A stretch of DNA of 38,956 nt from an uncultured Desulfobulbaceae bacterium (GCA_945787445.1 CALZHT010000018.1:1-38956); one strand, 5' to 3'; positions 8,929-17,201 are shown, numbered from the stretch's first letter. The notes: a model not told the origin generated them from the letters alone. Program-made: numbers and translations.

Positions 8929-9473
8929 CAGCCCCTTCCCTCCTTATTGTTCAAAATGAAAATCAGAGAATCACGGTCATAGGCAGCTAGCTCAAAATCA
9001 TGTCCCATCCTGATGGCGTCAAAGGGACAGACCTCGATACAGAGATTGCACTGGGTGCATTGGTTCAAACGATACACATAACGGCCCAACACCTTCCGGC
9101 CGGCAATATTTCTGGTGGCATGGACGGATATTGTGCCATTAGGACAGGCTTTTTCGCATAAACCGCAGGCTGTGCAAGAATGTTCACCATCTTCATCGTG
9201 CACCATGATTACCCGCCCCCGAAAGCGGGGAAACATTTTAAGGGTCTCCCTGTTTTCAGGATATGGCTGGGTGACAATTTTTCCGGGATTCACAAAATAA
9301 CTGCCGGTCAGTTTCATGCCTTTGAGAAGTGAATAAAAACCGCTGCCTATTTTGTAAAGATACTGTGACAATGACAAGCCAGGCTTTACCGTTGAACTCT
9401 GTCTACTCTGCAGCAACTCAGCCGCATGCTCTGAAAGAACCGTATGTTTCTTAATGATACTTTCTTCTATCAT
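8928..9473 (-). CDS. nuoI: Complex I subunit I, 2x[4Fe-4S] ferredoxin-like
   Basis: This 181-residue peripheral-arm subunit carries two ferredoxin-type cluster motifs, CTACGLCEKACPNG and CTQCNLCIEVCPFDAI, which bind clusters N6a and N6b that lead electrons to NuoB. The family motif FRGR(V) and a PYPENRETLKMFPRFRG lead-in are present. I start at 9473 (MIEESII) because this ATG overlaps the nuoH TGA as ATGA. A longer in-frame reading from 9605 would merely be nuoH sequence in another frame. It lacks obvious membrane segments. Since NuoE, NuoF and NuoG are not encoded nearby, NuoI may be the point where an external reductant such as ferredoxin donates electrons; that is inference. Confidence 0.95.
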   Translation of the reverse strand: MIEESIIKKHTVLSEHAAELLQSRQSSTVKPGLSLSQYLYKIGSGFYSLLKGMKLTGSYFVNPGKIVTQPYPENRETLKMFPRFRGRVIMVHDEDGEHSCTACGLCEKACPNGTISVHATRNIAGRKVLGRYVYRLNQCTQCNLCIEVCPFDAIRMGHDFELAAYDRDSLIFILNNKEGRG

Positions 9474-10558
9474 GGCAAGATCCAGCCTTGCGCCACAAAG
9501 ATGGCCCCCAGCACCAAGACGATTATGTTTATCGGCAGCAGAACCTTCCATTCCAGTTCCATCAACTGGTCGACCCGTAGCCGTGGAAAGGACCAGCGGA
9601 ACCACATGAAAAGAAAGATGATGAAACAGGTCTTCAGGAAAAACCAGACAAAACCCGGCACGGCGTCGAAAAGAAGATCCACCGTCCCTAATCCAATCTG
9701 TGGGGCCAGGAAGCCGCCAAGGAAAAAAGTTGTGGTCAGGGTGCCTGCCACAAACATATTGACAAACTCGGCCAGAAAGAACATGGAAAAGCTGATCCCT
9801 GAATATTCAGTAGTAAAGCCGCCGGTGAGTTCGGACTCGGCCTCGCTGATATCAAAGGGGCCGCGATTCAATTCAGCAGTGGACGAAATCAGGTACATGA
9901 TAAAGGCGACCAGTCCCAGACCCGGCAACTTGAAAATCCACCAGTCCAGGACGGTGCCCTGCTGAGATAAAACAATTTCCCTGAGAGAGGCAGTTCCGCT
10001 GACCAGGACGATTAACAGCATGATAATCGCCAGAGAAATTTCATAGGAGATCAGCTGTGCGCCGGAACGCATGGCGCCCAGCAGGGAGTATTTGTTGTTG
10101 GAAGACCAACCGGCCAGGAGAATGCCGAAAACGGACAACCCTGAAATTGCTATCACATATATGACGCCACCATTCAGATCCGTAACCTGCAGGTGATGAT
10201 CAAAAGGAATGATGGTCATCACCAGAAAAGACGCGGTTGCCGGTAAGATGGGAGCCAGAAAAAAACCAAAAGAATCCGCCCCGGCTGGTTTTAACACCTC
10301 TTTGAATAAGAGTTTCAGGCCATCGGCTACAGACTGCAGAGTACCGTGAAAGCCAACCCGCATGGGTCCGAGCCTGGCCTGAAAATGTGCCGCCACCTTG
10401 CGTTCCATCCAGACCAGGAAAACCGGGATCAGGGCCACGGTGATTAGCACCGCGGCAATACCCAGAATCCCGTTGATAATATATGCAGAGGAGGCTGGAA
10501 AATTGGCCCTGACCAGGTCGCCGATGGCATTGGTAGTTGGAAAAGCGATATCGTTCAT
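9470..10558 (-). CDS. nuoH: Complex I subunit H (ND1-type)
   Basis: This 362-residue membrane protein forms the quinone-chamber base of complex I. Conserved ND1 stretches are visible: ERKVAAHFQARLGPMRVGFHGTLQSVADGLKLLFKE near the N-terminus and NRGPFDISEAESELTGGFTTEYSG in the middle, which supplies acidic residues of the E-channel. I start at the ATG at 10558 (MNDIAF), which has GAAAGG seven bases upstream. An in-frame GTG at 10636 would add 26 residues encoded by palindromic element 3 and is rejected. The stop overlaps the nuoI start as ATGA. The gene follows nuoD after a 200-base gap filled largely by element 3. Confidence 0.95.
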   Translation of the reverse strand: MNDIAFPTTNAIGDLVRANFPASSAYIINGILGIAAVLITVALIPVFLVWMERKVAAHFQARLGPMRVGFHGTLQSVADGLKLLFKEVLKPAGADSFGFFLAPILPATASFLVMTIIPFDHHLQVTDLNGGVIYVIAISGLSVFGILLAGWSSNNKYSLLGAMRSGAQLISYEISLAIIMLLIVLVSGTASLREIVLSQQGTVLDWWIFKLPGLGLVAFIMYLISSTAELNRGPFDISEAESELTGGFTTEYSGISFSMFFLAEFVNMFVAGTLTTTFFLGGFLAPQIGLGTVDLLFDAVPGFVWFFLKTCFIIFLFMWFRWSFPRLRVDQLMELEWKVLLPINIIVLVLGAIFVAQGWILP

Positions 10559-10605
10559 CTGTGTACCTTTCAGTGCCCCACTTGCATCTAAAATTGATCT
10601 GAAGT

Positions 10606-10758
10606 GTAATCGTTCAGAGACACCCCAGATGTGCACCCTAAAGGGTATAAACTTTCGCAGACTGGCGAACTATAGTAGTCCTATGTGAGCCAGGCTGATC
10701 GCGTGCACCCCAAGGGCATTTGCTTCGCGGCACAGATGGGGTGTCTCTGAACGATTAC
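10606..10758. repeat. Intra-operon palindromic element 3 (nuoD/nuoH gap)
   Basis: The two arms, 10606-10634 and 10730-10758, are almost perfect inverted repeats: both begin GTAATCGTTCAGAGACACCC when read inward. The only arm mismatch is the CAGATG box, which again appears in direct orientation in both arms. The interior holds ACTATAGTAGTCCTATGTGAGCC, resembling the core of element 2. The outer end abuts the nuoD stop codon with no intervening base (stop at 10759-10761). The 153-base unit is expected to fold into a strong stem in the polycistronic mRNA. Confidence 0.85.
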
Positions 10759-11910
10759 TCATCTGTCAATATCCGGAATCACCAGATCAAGAGTTGAAAT
10801 GATGGTAATTAAATCAGCTATCTTATAGCCAACGGCCATCTCGTTAATCGCACTGAGATTCGAAAAGCTGGGCGAACGGTATTTAAGCCGATAGGGCTTT
10901 GCTGTTCCATCTGCCACCATATAAATCCCCAGCAATCCTCTTGCCGTTTCCACCTGTGAGAAATAGCTGCCTGTGGGAATTCTGTATTTGCTGAACTCTT
11001 TGGAACGGTAAGGCCCGGTTGGAAAAGTTTCCATGGCCTGCTGCACTATTTTTATCGACTGGGCCATCTCCTCCATGCGTACGAGGTAACGGTCAAAACT
11101 GTCGCCCCCTTGTCCCACCGGTACTTCAAAATCAAAACGCTCATAAATCGAGTAGGGATTATTTTTCCGCCCATCATATTGAACACCCGAACCGCGCAGG
11201 ACAGGACCGGTGCAGCCGTAAGACAGCGCCTTTTCTCTAGACAGGACTCCTATGCCTCTGGTTCTTTCCTGAAAAATAATGTTATCAGTCAGCAGCGTTT
11301 GGTATTCATCCAAGGCACGTTTGAGCCGTTCGATAACCGTTGCGACTCTGGGGAGGAAGGTGTCTGGAACATCTGCAGATGAGCCCCCTGGCCTGAAAAA
11401 ATTCATGGTCAACCGGTTGCCGCATACTTCTTCAAAAATGTCGGTGATCATCTCTCTTTCTTTAAAACCATAGAGAAATGCGGTGACCGCGCCCATATCC
11501 ATGCCCAACACCCCCCACCAGAGAAGATGGGACTGTATGCGCTGCAGCTCGCAGAGCATTACCCGGATATATTCCCCCCGCTCCGGAACACCGATCCCCA
11601 GCCCCTTTTCTATGGCCATGCACAAACCGAGGTTGTTCATAAAACTTGAGAGATAATCCAACCGGTCAGTCAGGTGGATATTCTGCAGATAGGTCTGATT
11701 TTCAGCCATTTTTTCGATGGCCCGGTGCACATAGCCCAGATGCGGCACAACCTCCTGCACGTTTTCACCATCCAGTCTGAGCACCAGTCGCAGTACCCCA
11801 TGGGTACCGGGATGCTGCGGCCCCATATTCAGATAATATTCCTCCGTAGTGGCTTCAGCTGCCGCTGTATCGGTGAAACCGGGAGGTGCTTGTAAGTGAT
11901 TTATTTCCAT
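10759..11910 (-). CDS. nuoD: Complex I subunit D (49 kDa)
   Basis: This 383-residue peripheral-arm subunit descends from the NiFe-hydrogenase large subunit and lines the quinone-binding cavity. It shows the family N-terminus NMGPQHPGTHGVLRLVLRLDGE, with the quinone-site histidine loop, then YVHRAIEKMAE, DRLDYLSSF and the conserved C-terminus D(L)VIPDIDR. Hydrogenase cysteines are absent, as expected for complex I. It starts two bases after the nuoBC stop. Its stop touches palindromic element 3. Length is slightly short of the roughly 400 usual for stand-alone NuoD but all core blocks are present. Confidence 0.96.
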   Translation of the reverse strand: MEINHLQAPPGFTDTAAAEATTEEYYLNMGPQHPGTHGVLRLVLRLDGENVQEVVPHLGYVHRAIEKMAENQTYLQNIHLTDRLDYLSSFMNNLGLCMAIEKGLGIGVPERGEYIRVMLCELQRIQSHLLWWGVLGMDMGAVTAFLYGFKEREMITDIFEEVCGNRLTMNFFRPGGSSADVPDTFLPRVATVIERLKRALDEYQTLLTDNIIFQERTRGIGVLSREKALSYGCTGPVLRGSGVQYDGRKNNPYSIYERFDFEVPVGQGGDSFDRYLVRMEEMAQSIKIVQQAMETFPTGPYRSKEFSKYRIPTGSYFSQVETARGLLGIYMVADGTAKPYRLKYRSPSFSNLSAINEMAVGYKIADLITIISTLDLVIPDIDR

Positions 11911-11912
11911 GA

Positions 11913-13145
11913 TTAATACGGTCTCTTCACGATCCGGCTGGGATCTTTAAAATTCTTCCTCAGGGGATGACCGGGGAAATCCTCTTTCAGGAAGAGGCGC
12001 CTGAGGTCTGGGTGGCCTCTAAAGATAATGCCGAACAGATCATACACCTCCCGCTCGTGCCATTCCGCCCCCCTGTACAGATGCGAGAGAGTCTCTATTT
12101 CCGGTTGTTCCCCGGCAACCGGACACCGGACAAAAATCTTATGGCCATGCCGGGTAGACAGCAGGTGAACCAGAATATGAAAAAAATCGTGCTGGTCAAT
12201 GGCGGTTACTTGCAGCAAAAGGTCCATTTGCAGAGTCGCATGAGTTTTCAGTAAAGTAAGCAGGGAGAGGTAGTGGTCCTTTGTGACTGCAAATTCCAGA
12301 AGAGTCTCGCTGGTAAGTTTTTTATCGTTTTCAGCATCCGTATTTTCCTGCTTAACTTGTTTCACCTCCGGGAATACTTCATGCACAATTGCATAGATAT
12401 CCTGGTTGGCTAAACCCGATTGCACAACTGGCCGCCTGGGAACCTCAGGAAACTTATCTTTGGGCCGGCGAACCGCCTTATACGGTACATAGTCTGGATT
12501 CTCTGCCTTAAAGCGTTCCCTGGCCGTGGTCATCCCGGCCTGTTTTTGTGTTTCGATTTCTACCCATTCTTTCTTGGAATTGCTGTGGATATCTATGCAG
12601 GGCGGGGTTTCGAATTCTTTTACTTTCCAAGGATTATGGCGCCCTTCCTTTCTGATCAGTTTTTGCAGGTGCATAATGCCATACAGCAAAGCTTCCGGCC
12701 TTGGCGGACAACCGGGCACGTATACATCCACCGGTATAAGCCGGTCACCGCCTCGGACTATGGAGTAGGAATCGTAATAAAATGGTCCTCCGGAAATGGA
12801 ACAGGATCCCATGGCAATCACATATTTGGGACCGGGCATTTGTTGGTAGAGAGTTACAAGGTTATTACCCATCTTCTCGACAATAGTGCCAGCAAGCACA
12901 ATAAGATCGGCCTGGCGGGGGGTGGCCCGTGCCACCTCGACCCCGAAACGGGCCCAGTCGTGTCGGGAAGCGCCGGTGGCCATCATTTCCATGGCACAGC
13001 AGGCCGTGCCATACACTAACGGCCAAAGAGAATTGGCCCTGGCCCAACCGACAATAAATTCAATACCATTGACCAGATGTCTGCCGCCGGGAAGAGGGTC
13101 TAATATCTTTGGGATTGTTTCCGTTACTATTCCTGCTACTCCCAT
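11913..13145 (-). CDS. nuoBC: Fused complex I subunits B and C
   Basis: One uninterrupted 410-residue frame joins two subunits that are separate in most bacteria. Residues 1-165 are NuoB, with the four cysteines of cluster N2: C49, C50 (TACCAM), C115 (GSCSISGG) and C146 (PGCPPRPE). Residues about 260-410 are NuoC (30 kDa type), recognisable by [23 protein letters not shown] and [21 protein letters not shown] charged linker of roughly 95 residues connects them. The start at 13145 has AAGGAG seven bases upstream and overlaps the nuoA end by ten bases. In the assembled complex B and C are close together, so a fusion is structurally reasonable. The better-known fusion, in enterobacteria, is C-D. 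No frameshift is needed to join the two parts. Confidence 0.93.
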   Translation of the reverse strand: MGVAGIVTETIPKILDPLPGGRHLVNGIEFIVGWARANSLWPLVYGTACCAMEMMATGASRHDWARFGVEVARATPRQADLIVLAGTIVEKMGNNLVTLYQQMPGPKYVIAMGSCSISGGPFYYDSYSIVRGGDRLIPVDVYVPGCPPRPEALLYGIMHLQKLIRKEGRHNPWKVKEFETPPCIDIHSNSKKEWVEIETQKQAGMTTARERFKAENPDYVPYKAVRRPKDKFPEVPRRPVVQSGLANQDIYAIVHEVFPEVKQVKQENTDAENDKKLTSETLLEFAVTKDHYLSLLTLLKTHATLQMDLLLQVTAIDQHDFFHILVHLLSTRHGHKIFVRCPVAGEQPEIETLSHLYRGAEWHEREVYDLFGIIFRGHPDLRRLFLKEDFPGHPLRKNFKDPSRIVKRPY

Positions 13146-13519
13146 ATCAGAACTCCTTTCTTCCAGGCATAAACAAGGCCGGATAAAAGTATGAACAGGA
13201 AAATTCCCAGTTCGACAAACAATACAGCCGGGCTGGTCTCTGTAATCGATCCAGCGGTCACTTTCTTGAATATTGTTACACAGGGGAAAAGAAAGAGAGA
13301 TTCAATATCGAAAATCAGAAAGAGCAGCGCAAAAATGTAATACCCGACTTTAAACTGGATCCGGGCATCCCCGATGGGCTCCTCGGAACACTCATATGCT
13401 TCCACTTTGCGTCGGCTGTGTGGGGTTTTGAAGGCAAGCAATTTTGAGGTAATAATTGCCCCGCCGACAAAGAGTGTGCCAAGAAAAATAGCAATGCCGA
13501 TAATTGCGTAATTCGCCAC
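13136..13519 (-). CDS. nuoA: Complex I subunit A (ND3-type)
   Basis: This 127-residue three-helix membrane protein opens the operon. It contains the ND3 landmarks: the loop segment [42 protein letters not shown], with the conserved Y-E-C(G/S) loop that moves during the active/deactive transition in homologues and the FDIE acidic motif in the second helix. The start is a GTG at 13519 with AAGGTCGGG upstream. The gene overlaps nuoBC by ten bases. The promoter must lie in the 466-base gap before it, which also holds a half arm of the palindromic family and two GTTAC palindromes that face the divergent CBS gene. Confidence 0.95.
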   Translation of the reverse strand: MANYAIIGIAIFLGTLFVGGAIITSKLLAFKTPHSRRKVEAYECSEEPIGDARIQFKVGYYIFALLFLIFDIESLFLFPCVTIFKKVTAGSITETSPAVLFVELGIFLFILLSGLVYAWKKGVLIWE

Positions 13520-13573
13520 AATTTATACCCGACCTTTTTTGCTGGGCCTGCTTTCAGAAAAAGCTGCCTGGTT

Positions 13574-13590
13574 GTAATTGATCACAGGGC
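13574..13590. repeat. Solitary half arm of the nuo palindromic family
   Basis: GTAATTGATCACAGGG at 13574 repeats the outer arm of element 2 exactly, 55 bases upstream of the nuoA start codon. I find no matching inverted arm nearby, so this is a solo or decayed copy. It lies where a nuo promoter or leader would be expected. Confidence 0.6.
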
Positions 13591-13805
13591 AAGGCTAGTT
13601 AACTCAATATCGTGGGTAATTTTTTTACCTAACGGCCCCCCTATGGAATAAAAATTGCTAAATAAATTATTGCGTCGCTTGTTTTATGTATTAGCAATTA
13701 AGGTGCCAGACGGCAGGATTGGCTGTAAGTGTTTGTATGTCTTAAATAAAACCAGGACTTGCAAAATTATGAAAAGGTTTTATTCCCCAAACACAACAAG
13801 AAGAT

Positions 13806-13925
13806 GTTACGTCAATGTAACAATTAAACGAATTTACTTTCCAGCACTGCTAGAAGAAAATAAAACTTTAAATTTCAACAGTTTATAAACAACATACCGT
13901 GAGATAGGTGTTACGTTTTCTTAAC
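13806..13925. promoter_or_regulatory. Paired GTTAC-N6-(G/T)TAAC palindromes (C and D)
   Basis: Sites lie at 13806-13821 (GTTACGTCAATGTAAC, flanked by T and A to give an 18-base palindrome) and 13910-13925 (GTTACGTTTTCTTAAC, one half-site base changed). Their starts are 104 bases apart, nearly the same as the 105 of the pair at 920-1040. Sites B and D also share the sequence that follows: TAACGTTT then TTTG or CTTG. Site D ends 61 bases before the CBS-protein start, and the pair also lies upstream of divergent nuoA. I take them as operator pairs of one regulator. Confidence 0.62.
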
Positions 13926-13986
13926 GTTTTTTGTCCGTTTTAAATGCCGGTGCGACCTGCAATAACAGAAAAAAGGAGGAAAAGCC

Positions 13987-14406
13987 ATGAGTCTTAACGA
14001 TGAAATCAGATCTGCAGTGAACTGGGATGCCCCAGGTGTTGATATGGACGATAGTCTTCGAACAGCTATTCAGAAATTGATGGACGGCTGCAGTACAGCC
14101 CTTCTTGTAAAAATGGATGGCTTTGTCATAGGGGTCATTACCGATATGGATTTAATGAGAAGTGTGGCAAGTAACGAAGACCTTGATGAAACCAAAGTCT
14201 CGGAATTCATGACTGGCTGTGAACTCATCACAGAGAGAGGCACTCCATCGCCTTGCGTGCAATTACACGAGGCAGAGACTGTGAAGAATGCCCTTGGCGT
14301 TTTAGAAATGGCCAATCTCCACAATCTTGTGGTTTCAGGGGAAAACGAAAAGTGCGCAGGCACGGTATCGGTTCGTGACTTGCTGGGACTGGTCATTTCC
14401 GACTAA
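13987..14406 (+). CDS. Two-CBS-domain protein
   Basis: This 139-residue soluble protein consists of little more than a tandem CBS pair (Bateman module). The first copy (about 15-65) contains TALLVKMDGFVIGVITDMDLMRSV and the second (about 75-137) contains NLHNLVVSGENEKCAGTVSVRDLLGLV. CBS pairs usually bind adenine nucleotides and act as energy sensors or as regulatory partners of enzymes and channels; the ligand here cannot be read from sequence. The start is well supported by AAGGAGG eight bases upstream. It stands alone, divergent from nuoA, with palindrome D 61 bases before its start codon, which suggests activation by the regulator that binds those sites. No partner enzyme is adjacent. Confidence 0.9.
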   Translation: MSLNDEIRSAVNWDAPGVDMDDSLRTAIQKLMDGCSTALLVKMDGFVIGVITDMDLMRSVASNEDLDETKVSEFMTGCELITERGTPSPCVQLHEAETVKNALGVLEMANLHNLVVSGENEKCAGTVSVRDLLGLVISD

Positions 14407-14514
14407 AATAATTGATCGTGTAACAAGTATCGAGCTGAGATAGTGCCAATTCAGAACTGGTCTTTCGAAGTCTTCGCTTTTCTCCGTTGGACGCCCGTGG
14501 TTATTTGTTTCACA

Positions 14515-14546
14515 TGCATCGGGGGCTCGCAAACTCGCTTACCTGA
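14515..14546 (-). repeat. Copy of the AGGTAAGCGAG repeat
   Basis: On the minus strand this stretch reads CAGGTAAGCGAG, three variable bases, GCGAG, three variable bases, CCGA. The same order of blocks occurs on the plus strand at 27515-27546. It lies next to a decayed transposase-HTH remnant, which may hint at how it spread. Confidence 0.45.
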
Positions 14547-14624
14547 TCTTGAACGAAAAAGAGGGGTCACAAAAGAGGGATCAGGTCTGTGGCGCACGCA
14601 AAGGGGGGGAGTTAACTTAATAAG

Positions 14625-14775
14625 TTAAATTTGTTTTGAGTATTTCTCACCACGTTGAATTGTTTGGGAGACCGCAGGACGGGAGATACTCAGAAATCGC
14701 GCAAGTTCATTTCCATTAATTCCAAGTTTATAATAGCCCCGAAGCATATCAAATCCTTGGTTATTTATATATTAT
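14625..14775 (-). pseudogene. C-terminal HTH remnant, possibly of a REP-type transposase
   Basis: On the minus strand an open stretch of about 50 codons ends at a TAA at 14627-14625 and encodes GYYKLGINGNELARFLSIS followed by RPAVSQTIQRGEKYS. This looks like the DnaA-like helix-turn-helix tail attached to REP-associated tyrosine (Y1) transposases. It is preceded in frame by a stop codon, and no HUH catalytic domain is found upstream. It therefore appears to be a fragment. The rest of the 14407-14912 gap contains the AGGTAAGCGAG repeat and nothing else I recognise. An alternative is a small stand-alone HTH protein, but I see no start codon or ribosome binding site for one. Confidence 0.5.
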
Positions 14776-14912
14776 TCCCCCGGCCCTTTTTCCTCAGGTC
14801 TCTTTGATCTATTGACAACATCCGGCACACTTCACGTGCACTTATCAAGCGCGTGCCGGCCGGAAATTTCTCCATGGCCATGCTCTATGACGCTGCCTGA
14901 GACAAAAAAATC

Positions 14913-17036
14913 TTAGGCAAAAACTTCAGGATTCTTGAGCCGCAATGCTTCATATCGAAGTTCGCGGGCCTTTTGCCGGGCCTTCTTGACAATGGCAATC
15001 GGAATGGCATGCTCCTTATACCAGGAAGAAGGATCACTGGTAAAGCTGACCAGCTCCGTGACCGCTTCCTCTGCTGTCCGGCATGTTCTGAATAATCGAG
15101 GGATAAATTCATGGCCGAGTTCGTTCCCGGCAATTTTTTCGAACTGTTTTCTTGCATTTTCCCACATTTCATCGGGATCGAGCAAAATAACCGGCACCAG
15201 CGGATTCTCGTTAAGTTTTAAAGAGGTAACAGTGATTGCCAATTCTTCGGTGGTACCGTATCCACCTGTATTGATAATCGGCAAATTAGTCATTTTTTCA
15301 ATATGATGCTGACGGGCAAGCCTGGCGCCGGACCGATAACAGATGAAACCGTCACAAGTCCTGAGGGCCTCCTGCGCCTCGTCCTGGAGATCAATGCCGA
15401 CACCTAAGCTCATGATGTTATTCTTGCGGGCCAGGTCATTGGACTCTTTCATTAATCCCGGGCCACCGCCATGCACTATGCCCATCTTTTGACCGAAAAT
15501 CTCGACGAGCTGGGAAATGAAATGCATCATTAACTGATTATCAGCTTTATTTGTGTGGGAGCCGTAGAACGCTAACCAGTATTTGACCTTGTTAAAACGC
15601 TGCCGGTCATCAGGCTCCATAAAACAGCCATGGTAAAAGGTTAACAGTTTCGATGAGAGGCGATCATAACGCAGAAACTCACAGACAGGAACCTCGCTAT
15701 GGGTCAACTGCAGCATTCTTCTGATATACTCTTCCGTAAACACCGGTTGCTCCTGGTCGGCAAGAAAGGTACGAATTCCACTTCTGCGAAAGATATGGAT
15801 TATTTCGTCACTTGGAAAAACCGGAGCACAGAATACCTTACTGCTTATTCCTCCCATCACTGACAGATTGGCTAAAATCCGCTCCAGGTCACCGTTGGCT
15901 GCTTTGAGGATATCCATATCATCCGAGGAGCTTGAGACTTTGGCAATGCGATTCTTGATTATTTCATTTTGCGCTTCACTTCGTTGATCCTTTGCTTTTG
16001 GAATCTGGGTTATTCTGCCTTTGCTTAAAATAATTCCCAACATGCCGTACCCTTTTTCTTTCTTTACCCTCCTGGTAATCATTTTCAAGGCATCGAAAAT
16101 GTTTTCCAAATCTGCTATGGTCACGAGATCATAGAGGTGATAGCCGTATTGGATTTTTTCTTTTTCCAGAGGAACGGAAAGTGGATTGTTGGCCCTGAAA
16201 AAGCGAATCTTGATCTTAATCTGATTGAGGGGAACCTCTTTGGTACCATAGTTGTAAAGCTCTACCTGACGATCCCTGACAGTACGAAATGGATCCAATA
16301 TCCCGGCAGGCAGATGGTTGACCCGGCCCTCTTCCGGTTCGGTCTGCGGATCAATTATCGCCACAAAGTCTCCCAGGGAAATCTTGATTGCCCCGACAAA
16401 AAATTGTTTAGGTTGTAAAAAGCTATCGTGCAATGCGAGCGGCAGACGGGTGCGTAATCGGTTCAAGGCGACACGTCCTTCCTTGATCACCCGGTTGATG
16501 CTCGCCCGTGACAGTGCTTCCTGTTCCAAGACATAATGATACGGCAGCAAATCAATGGTCAGATAGTGACAGATTCTACCGGTGTGCGGGTCTACCTCTT
16601 CACGGACGTCGAACCCCTCCCTTGCTTCGATTGCCTGCCCAACAAAGATTCTCTTGTGTAAGAAATGGTAGATATCCTCCACCCGCAACTCCGGGTCCAT
16701 TACCACAAGACGGCCGATATTATCTCCGACTTGAAAATTATCAAGCACATCGGTCAGTAAGTGATTGAGAGTGACTAACCGGCCTTCCAGGAACAACTTT
16801 TTGCGTTTCAGGTCCAGCTCGTGGGAAAAAATTTCGGAACTGATCCCGATTTGGGCGTGACCGCTTCGAATCGAGAAAGCAAAAGGCTTTTCTTCCTTCA
16901 AGGCCGCCAATGTATAGTCCCGTAACCCTGAAAATTTTATGCGAATAGAAGCAACGCTTTTTCCATCCTGTTGGCCTTTCTTATCAATCGCAACCAACTG
17001 GCCGTCTTGCGTAAGAATCGAGGCAATTTCCTTCAC
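14913..17036 (-). CDS. Large LOG-domain protein with uncharacterised N-terminal region
   Basis: This 707-residue soluble protein ends in a Rossmann-type LOG (lysine-decarboxylase-like) domain, about residues 480-650. The domain carries GGGPGLM at 523-529 and GGYGTTEE at 591-598, the two phosphoribohydrolase signatures. The family usually has PGG in the second motif; here it is TGG. Members of this superfamily cleave nucleoside monophosphates between base and ribose-phosphate. The first 450 residues are not familiar to me. They are rich in charged and beta-prone sequence, with no membrane segment or obvious motif, and are far longer than in cytokinin-activating LOG enzymes. E. coli PpnN also adds domains around a LOG core, but I cannot show that these are the same ones. 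The start is a GTG at 17036 with GGAAG nine bases upstream. A terminator-like hairpin lies about 140 bases before it. Confidence 0.85.
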   Translation of the reverse strand: MKEIASILTQDGQLVAIDKKGQQDGKSVASIRIKFSGLRDYTLAALKEEKPFAFSIRSGHAQIGISSEIFSHELDLKRKKLFLEGRLVTLNHLLTDVLDNFQVGDNIGRLVVMDPELRVEDIYHFLHKRIFVGQAIEAREGFDVREEVDPHTGRICHYLTIDLLPYHYVLEQEALSRASINRVIKEGRVALNRLRTRLPLALHDSFLQPKQFFVGAIKISLGDFVAIIDPQTEPEEGRVNHLPAGILDPFRTVRDRQVELYNYGTKEVPLNQIKIKIRFFRANNPLSVPLEKEKIQYGYHLYDLVTIADLENIFDALKMITRRVKKEKGYGMLGIILSKGRITQIPKAKDQRSEAQNEIIKNRIAKVSSSSDDMDILKAANGDLERILANLSVMGGISSKVFCAPVFPSDEIIHIFRRSGIRTFLADQEQPVFTEEYIRRMLQLTHSEVPVCEFLRYDRLSSKLLTFYHGCFMEPDDRQRFNKVKYWLAFYGSHTNKADNQLMMHFISQLVEIFGQKMGIVHGGGPGLMKESNDLARKNNIMSLGVGIDLQDEAQEALRTCDGFICYRSGARLARQHHIEKMTNLPIINTGGYGTTEELAITVTSLKLNENPLVPVILLDPDEMWENARKQFEKIAGNELGHEFIPRLFRTCRTAEEAVTELVSFTSDPSSWYKEHAIPIAIVKKARQKARELRYEALRLKNPEVFA

Positions 17037-17170
17037 AATACTAATCTTCCGTTTATACGTTCATGAGTCAGAATATTCAAAAGAACTCTCAAAGAATCGT
17101 TTTGAAAGGTTTCAATGGATATAGGCTGATTGTATCCTCCTGTTGTGAAAAGCTTACCATCACTCTGAAA

Positions 17171-17201
17171 AATAAAAAAGGAGGTTGTTTGAAGCCTCCT
17201 T
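17171..17201 (-). terminator. Rho-independent terminator-like hairpin upstream of the LOG gene
   Basis: On the minus strand AAGGAGG pairs with CCTCCTT across a ten-base loop and is followed by a U-rich run, the form of an intrinsic terminator. No intact minus-strand gene lies directly upstream. It may therefore be a relic, or it may act inside the leader of the LOG gene as an attenuator. Confidence 0.55.

Noticed and set aside
10559-10636. Longer nuoH starting at a GTG in element 3
   Set aside because: The added 26 residues come from the palindrome; ATG 10558 has GAAAGG at proper spacing.
13655-13888. 77-codon open frame upstream of the CBS gene
   Set aside because: It runs through palindrome C, lacks a ribosome binding site and has a composition unlike real proteins.
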